A stretch of 8,418 nucleotides of DNA from an uncultured Myxococcales bacterium (GTDB lineage: Bacteria > Myxococcota_A > Bradymonadia > Bradymonadales > Bradymonadaceae), in the NCBI GenBank assembly GCA_913058025.1, contig CAJXPN010000127.1, positions 1 through 8,418 of the forward strand, written 5' to 3'. Shown in pieces: positions 6,442 through 8,418 of this stretch (its first letter is position 1; the number at the start of each line of letters is the position of its first letter). Under the pieces are notes generated by a model that worked only from the letters and a program-made list of their open reading frames with translations, was not told the origin of the DNA and did not search any database. The position numbers and the translations under genes are program-made.

Positions 6442-8369
6442 TTGAACATCAATGAGCTCGAGGCGTTGGCGTCTTCGCATGGTCTCACCGGCGACGAGTT
6501 CGGCGTGTTGGTCGAGGCGCTCGGGAGGGAGCCGACGGTCCCCGAGGTCGGCGTCGTCAGCGCGATGTGGAGCGAGCACTGCTCGTACAAGTCGTCGCGC
6601 GTGCACCTCCGAAAGCTGCCGACCGAGGGCGAGCAGGTGGTCCAGGGGCCTGGTGAGAACGCGGGCGCGGTGGACATCGGCGGCGGCCTCGCGGCGGTCT
6701 TCAAGATGGAGTCCCACAACCACCCGAGCTACATCGAGCCCTACCAGGGCGCGGCGACAGGGGTCGGAGGCATCCTCCGCGACGTCTTCACGATGGGCGC
6801 GCGCCCGATCGGCTCGCTGAACTCGCTCCGGTTCGGCGCGATCGACCACGAGAAGACGCCCCACCTGTTCCACGGCGTGGTCGCGGGCATCGCCGGATAC
6901 GGCAACTGCATCGGGGTCCCCACGGTCGGCGGCGAGGTGTACTTCGACCCCTGCTATGACGGCAACATCCTGGTGAACGTGTTTACGGTAGGGATCGCGC
7001 GCAAGGATCGCATCTTCAGGGGCGTGGCCGAGGGGGTGGGGAACCCGATCTTCTACGTGGGCGCGGGGACAGGGAGAGACGGCATCCACGGCGCGACGAT
7101 GGCGTCGGAGTCGTTCGGCGAGGGGACCGAGGAGAAGCGCCCGACGGTGCAGGTCGGCGATCCGTTCCGGGAGAAGCTCCTGCTGGAGGCGGTGCTCGAG
7201 CTCATGGAGACGGGCGCGATCGTCGGGATCCAGGACATGGGCGCGGCCGGGCTGACGTCGTCGTCGGTCGAGATGGCCGATCGCGCAGGCAACGGCGTCC
7301 GGATCGACGTCGACGCGATCCCGAAGCGAGAGGAGGGGATGACGGCGTACGAGTGCCTGCTCAGCGAGAGCCAGGAGCGCATGCTCGTGGTGCTCGAGCG
7401 GGGCAAGGAGGCCGAGGTCGCGAGGGTGTTCGAGCGCTGGGAACTCGAGTGCGCCCAGATCGGGGTCGTCACGGACACGGGGCGTATGGAGGTGATGGAG
7501 CGCGGTGAGCGCGTCGTGGATCTCCCGGTGTCGCTGCTGACGTCGGCGGCGCCCGTGTACGACAGGCCGCGCGCGCGGCCTGCCTACCTGGACACGCTGA
7601 CCGAGGTCGAGCTGCCCGAAGGCGTCGACCTGGGCGAGGCGCTGCTCGACCTGATGGGCAGCCCCAACATCTGCTCCCGTAGGCGCGTGTACGAGAGGTT
7701 CGACCACATGGTCGGCCTCGGCACGGTGGTCGGACCGGGTGCCGCGGACGCCGCGGTCCTGAGGATCCCCGGGACGGACCGCGCGATCTCCATCGCCGTC
7801 GATTGCAACAGCCGCTTCTGTTACCTCGACCCGCGCGAGGGCGCGAAGCTCGCGGTGGCGGAGTGCGCGCGCAACGTCTCGTGTACGGGGGCGCTGCCGC
7901 TCGGGACCACGGACTGCCTGAACTTCGGCGATCCGACGAACCCCGAGATCATGTGGCAGTTCGCGGAGGCGGTGGAGGGGATGGCCGAGGCGTGTGAGGC
8001 GTTGAACGTGCCGATCGTGGGAGGCAACGTGTCGCTCTACAACGCGTCGTTCGGCAAGGACATCAACCCGACCCCGACGGTCGCGGTGGTCGGTGCGTTC
8101 GACGACGGCGCGTCGTCTGTCGGATCGGCGTTCAGGATCGTCGGGGACGCTATCGTGGTGTTGGGGGAGACCTCACGCGATGACATGGGCGGCTCGGAGT
8201 ATGCGTGGCGCGCCGTGGGGGCGCTGGGCGCGAGGCCGCCGAGGCTCGACCTCGAGGTCGAGCGCAGGGTCCAGTCGCTCACGCGCGCGTTGGTCCGAGA
8301 GGGCATCGCCCGGAGCGCGCACGATTGCTCTGAGGGTGGGCTCGGGGTGGCGCTCGCGGAGTGCGCGGT
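6442..8369 (+). CDS. purL: Phosphoribosylformylglycinamidine synthase subunit PurL, 3' partial
   Basis: Synthetase subunit of FGAM synthase; it uses ATP and ammonia channelled from PurQ to convert FGAR to FGAM. The start is TTG 6442. The frame runs open to the contig end, and about 643 codons are genomic. It is the small, PurS-dependent type (usually about 740 residues), so roughly 100 C-terminal residues are missing. Hallmarks: WSEHCSYK (43-50) with the conserved active-site His46, FKMESHNHPS (87-96), GAATGVGGILRD (103-114), GGEVYFD (163-169), IQDMGAAGLTSSSVEMA (263-279), LSESQERM (307-314), GTTDCLNFGDP (488-498), GGNVSLYN (527-534) and HDCSEGGLGVALAE (627-640). These cover both AIRS-like halves. 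The final codons after about 643 come from sequencing adapter and encode a spurious tail. It follows the lipoprotein gene by 50 bp and is about 4.1 kb from its partners purS and purQ. Confidence 0.96.
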
Positions 8370-8418
8370 CTGTCTCTTATACACATCTGACGCTGCCGAC
8401 GATCTACTCTGTGTAGAT
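8370..8418. other. Illumina Nextera (Tn5) adapter left at the contig end; not genomic
   Basis: Bases 8370-8388 are the Tn5 mosaic end CTGTCTCTTATACACATCT. Bases 8389-8402 (GACGCTGCCGACGA) are the complement of the Nextera read-1 adapter. Bases 8403-8410 (TCTACTCT) are an 8-base index whose complement AGAGTAGA matches the i5 index called N504/S504. Bases 8411-8418 (GTGTAGAT) begin the P5 flow-cell sequence. The order and lengths match a read running off a short library insert. Base 8370 could be either genomic or adapter. Peptides translated here (YTHLTLPTIYSV, LLYTSDAADDL, and MYKRQ on the other strand) are recurrent contaminants in databases. Confidence 0.97.

Noticed and set aside
6166..7707. 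513-codon antisense frame across purL
   Set aside because: The plus strand carries unmistakable PurL motifs; the antisense product is His/Arg/Ala-rich shadow sequence.
8370..8388. Tn5 mosaic end as a mobile-element boundary
   Set aside because: It is followed directly by library primer, index and P5 sequence, so it comes from library preparation, not a transposon.
8093..8416. Plus-strand reading frame ending in YTHLTLPTIYSV and minus-strand frame beginning MYKRQ
   Set aside because: Both are translations of the Nextera adapter fused to shadow frames of purL; they are not genes.

Overview
This is a high-GC bacterial window, most likely from a myxobacterium or relative (Myxococcota). The best lineage marker is the C-terminal tail of the minus-strand gene at 2324-3859: a Cys-Gly-Cys motif, a short hydrophobic helix and a run of six arginines. 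This is the MYXO-CTERM signal handled by myxosortases. A membrane-anchored SUMF1-type protein with long low-complexity linkers and a large unrecognised lipoprotein also fit. No RNA genes, CRISPR array, insertion sequence or phage genes were seen.

Layout. (a) 3-1355, plus: C-terminal part of a single-pass membrane protein ending in a degenerate formylglycine-generating-enzyme (SUMF1) domain; its true start lies before the window. (b) 1389-1634 and 1663-2355, plus: purS and purQ, two of the three subunits of phosphoribosylformylglycinamidine (FGAM) synthase. (c) 2324-3859, minus: a secreted right-handed beta-helix protein with a D/A/G-rich stalk and MYXO-CTERM tail, converging on purQ and overlapping it by 32 bp. 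(d) 3860-4153: a divergent intergenic region, less GC-rich than its flanks, with mutually exclusive inverted repeats and a T7 tract. (e) 4154-6391, plus: a 745-residue predicted lipoprotein of unknown function with a Sel1-like segment near its C-terminus. (f) 6442-8369, plus: purL, the large FGAM synthase subunit, cut off by the end of the contig.

PurS, PurQ and PurL together form the ATP- and glutamine-dependent FGAM synthase of purine biosynthesis (step 4). Here purSQ is separated from purL by about 4.1 kb holding two envelope genes, one of them on the opposite strand. The purSQ transcript therefore probably does not continue into purL, and purL is probably read together with the lipoprotein gene 50 bp upstream of it.

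The last 49 bases (8370-8418) are not genomic. They match an Illumina Nextera adapter: Tn5 mosaic end, read-1 primer complement, an 8-base index and the start of the P5 sequence. Reading frames and peptides there are artefacts, and purL is truncated by the assembly rather than by mutation. I did not find a convincing undescribed system. The best biological leads are the split purSQ/purL arrangement, the tail-to-tail overlap and the structured intergenic region.
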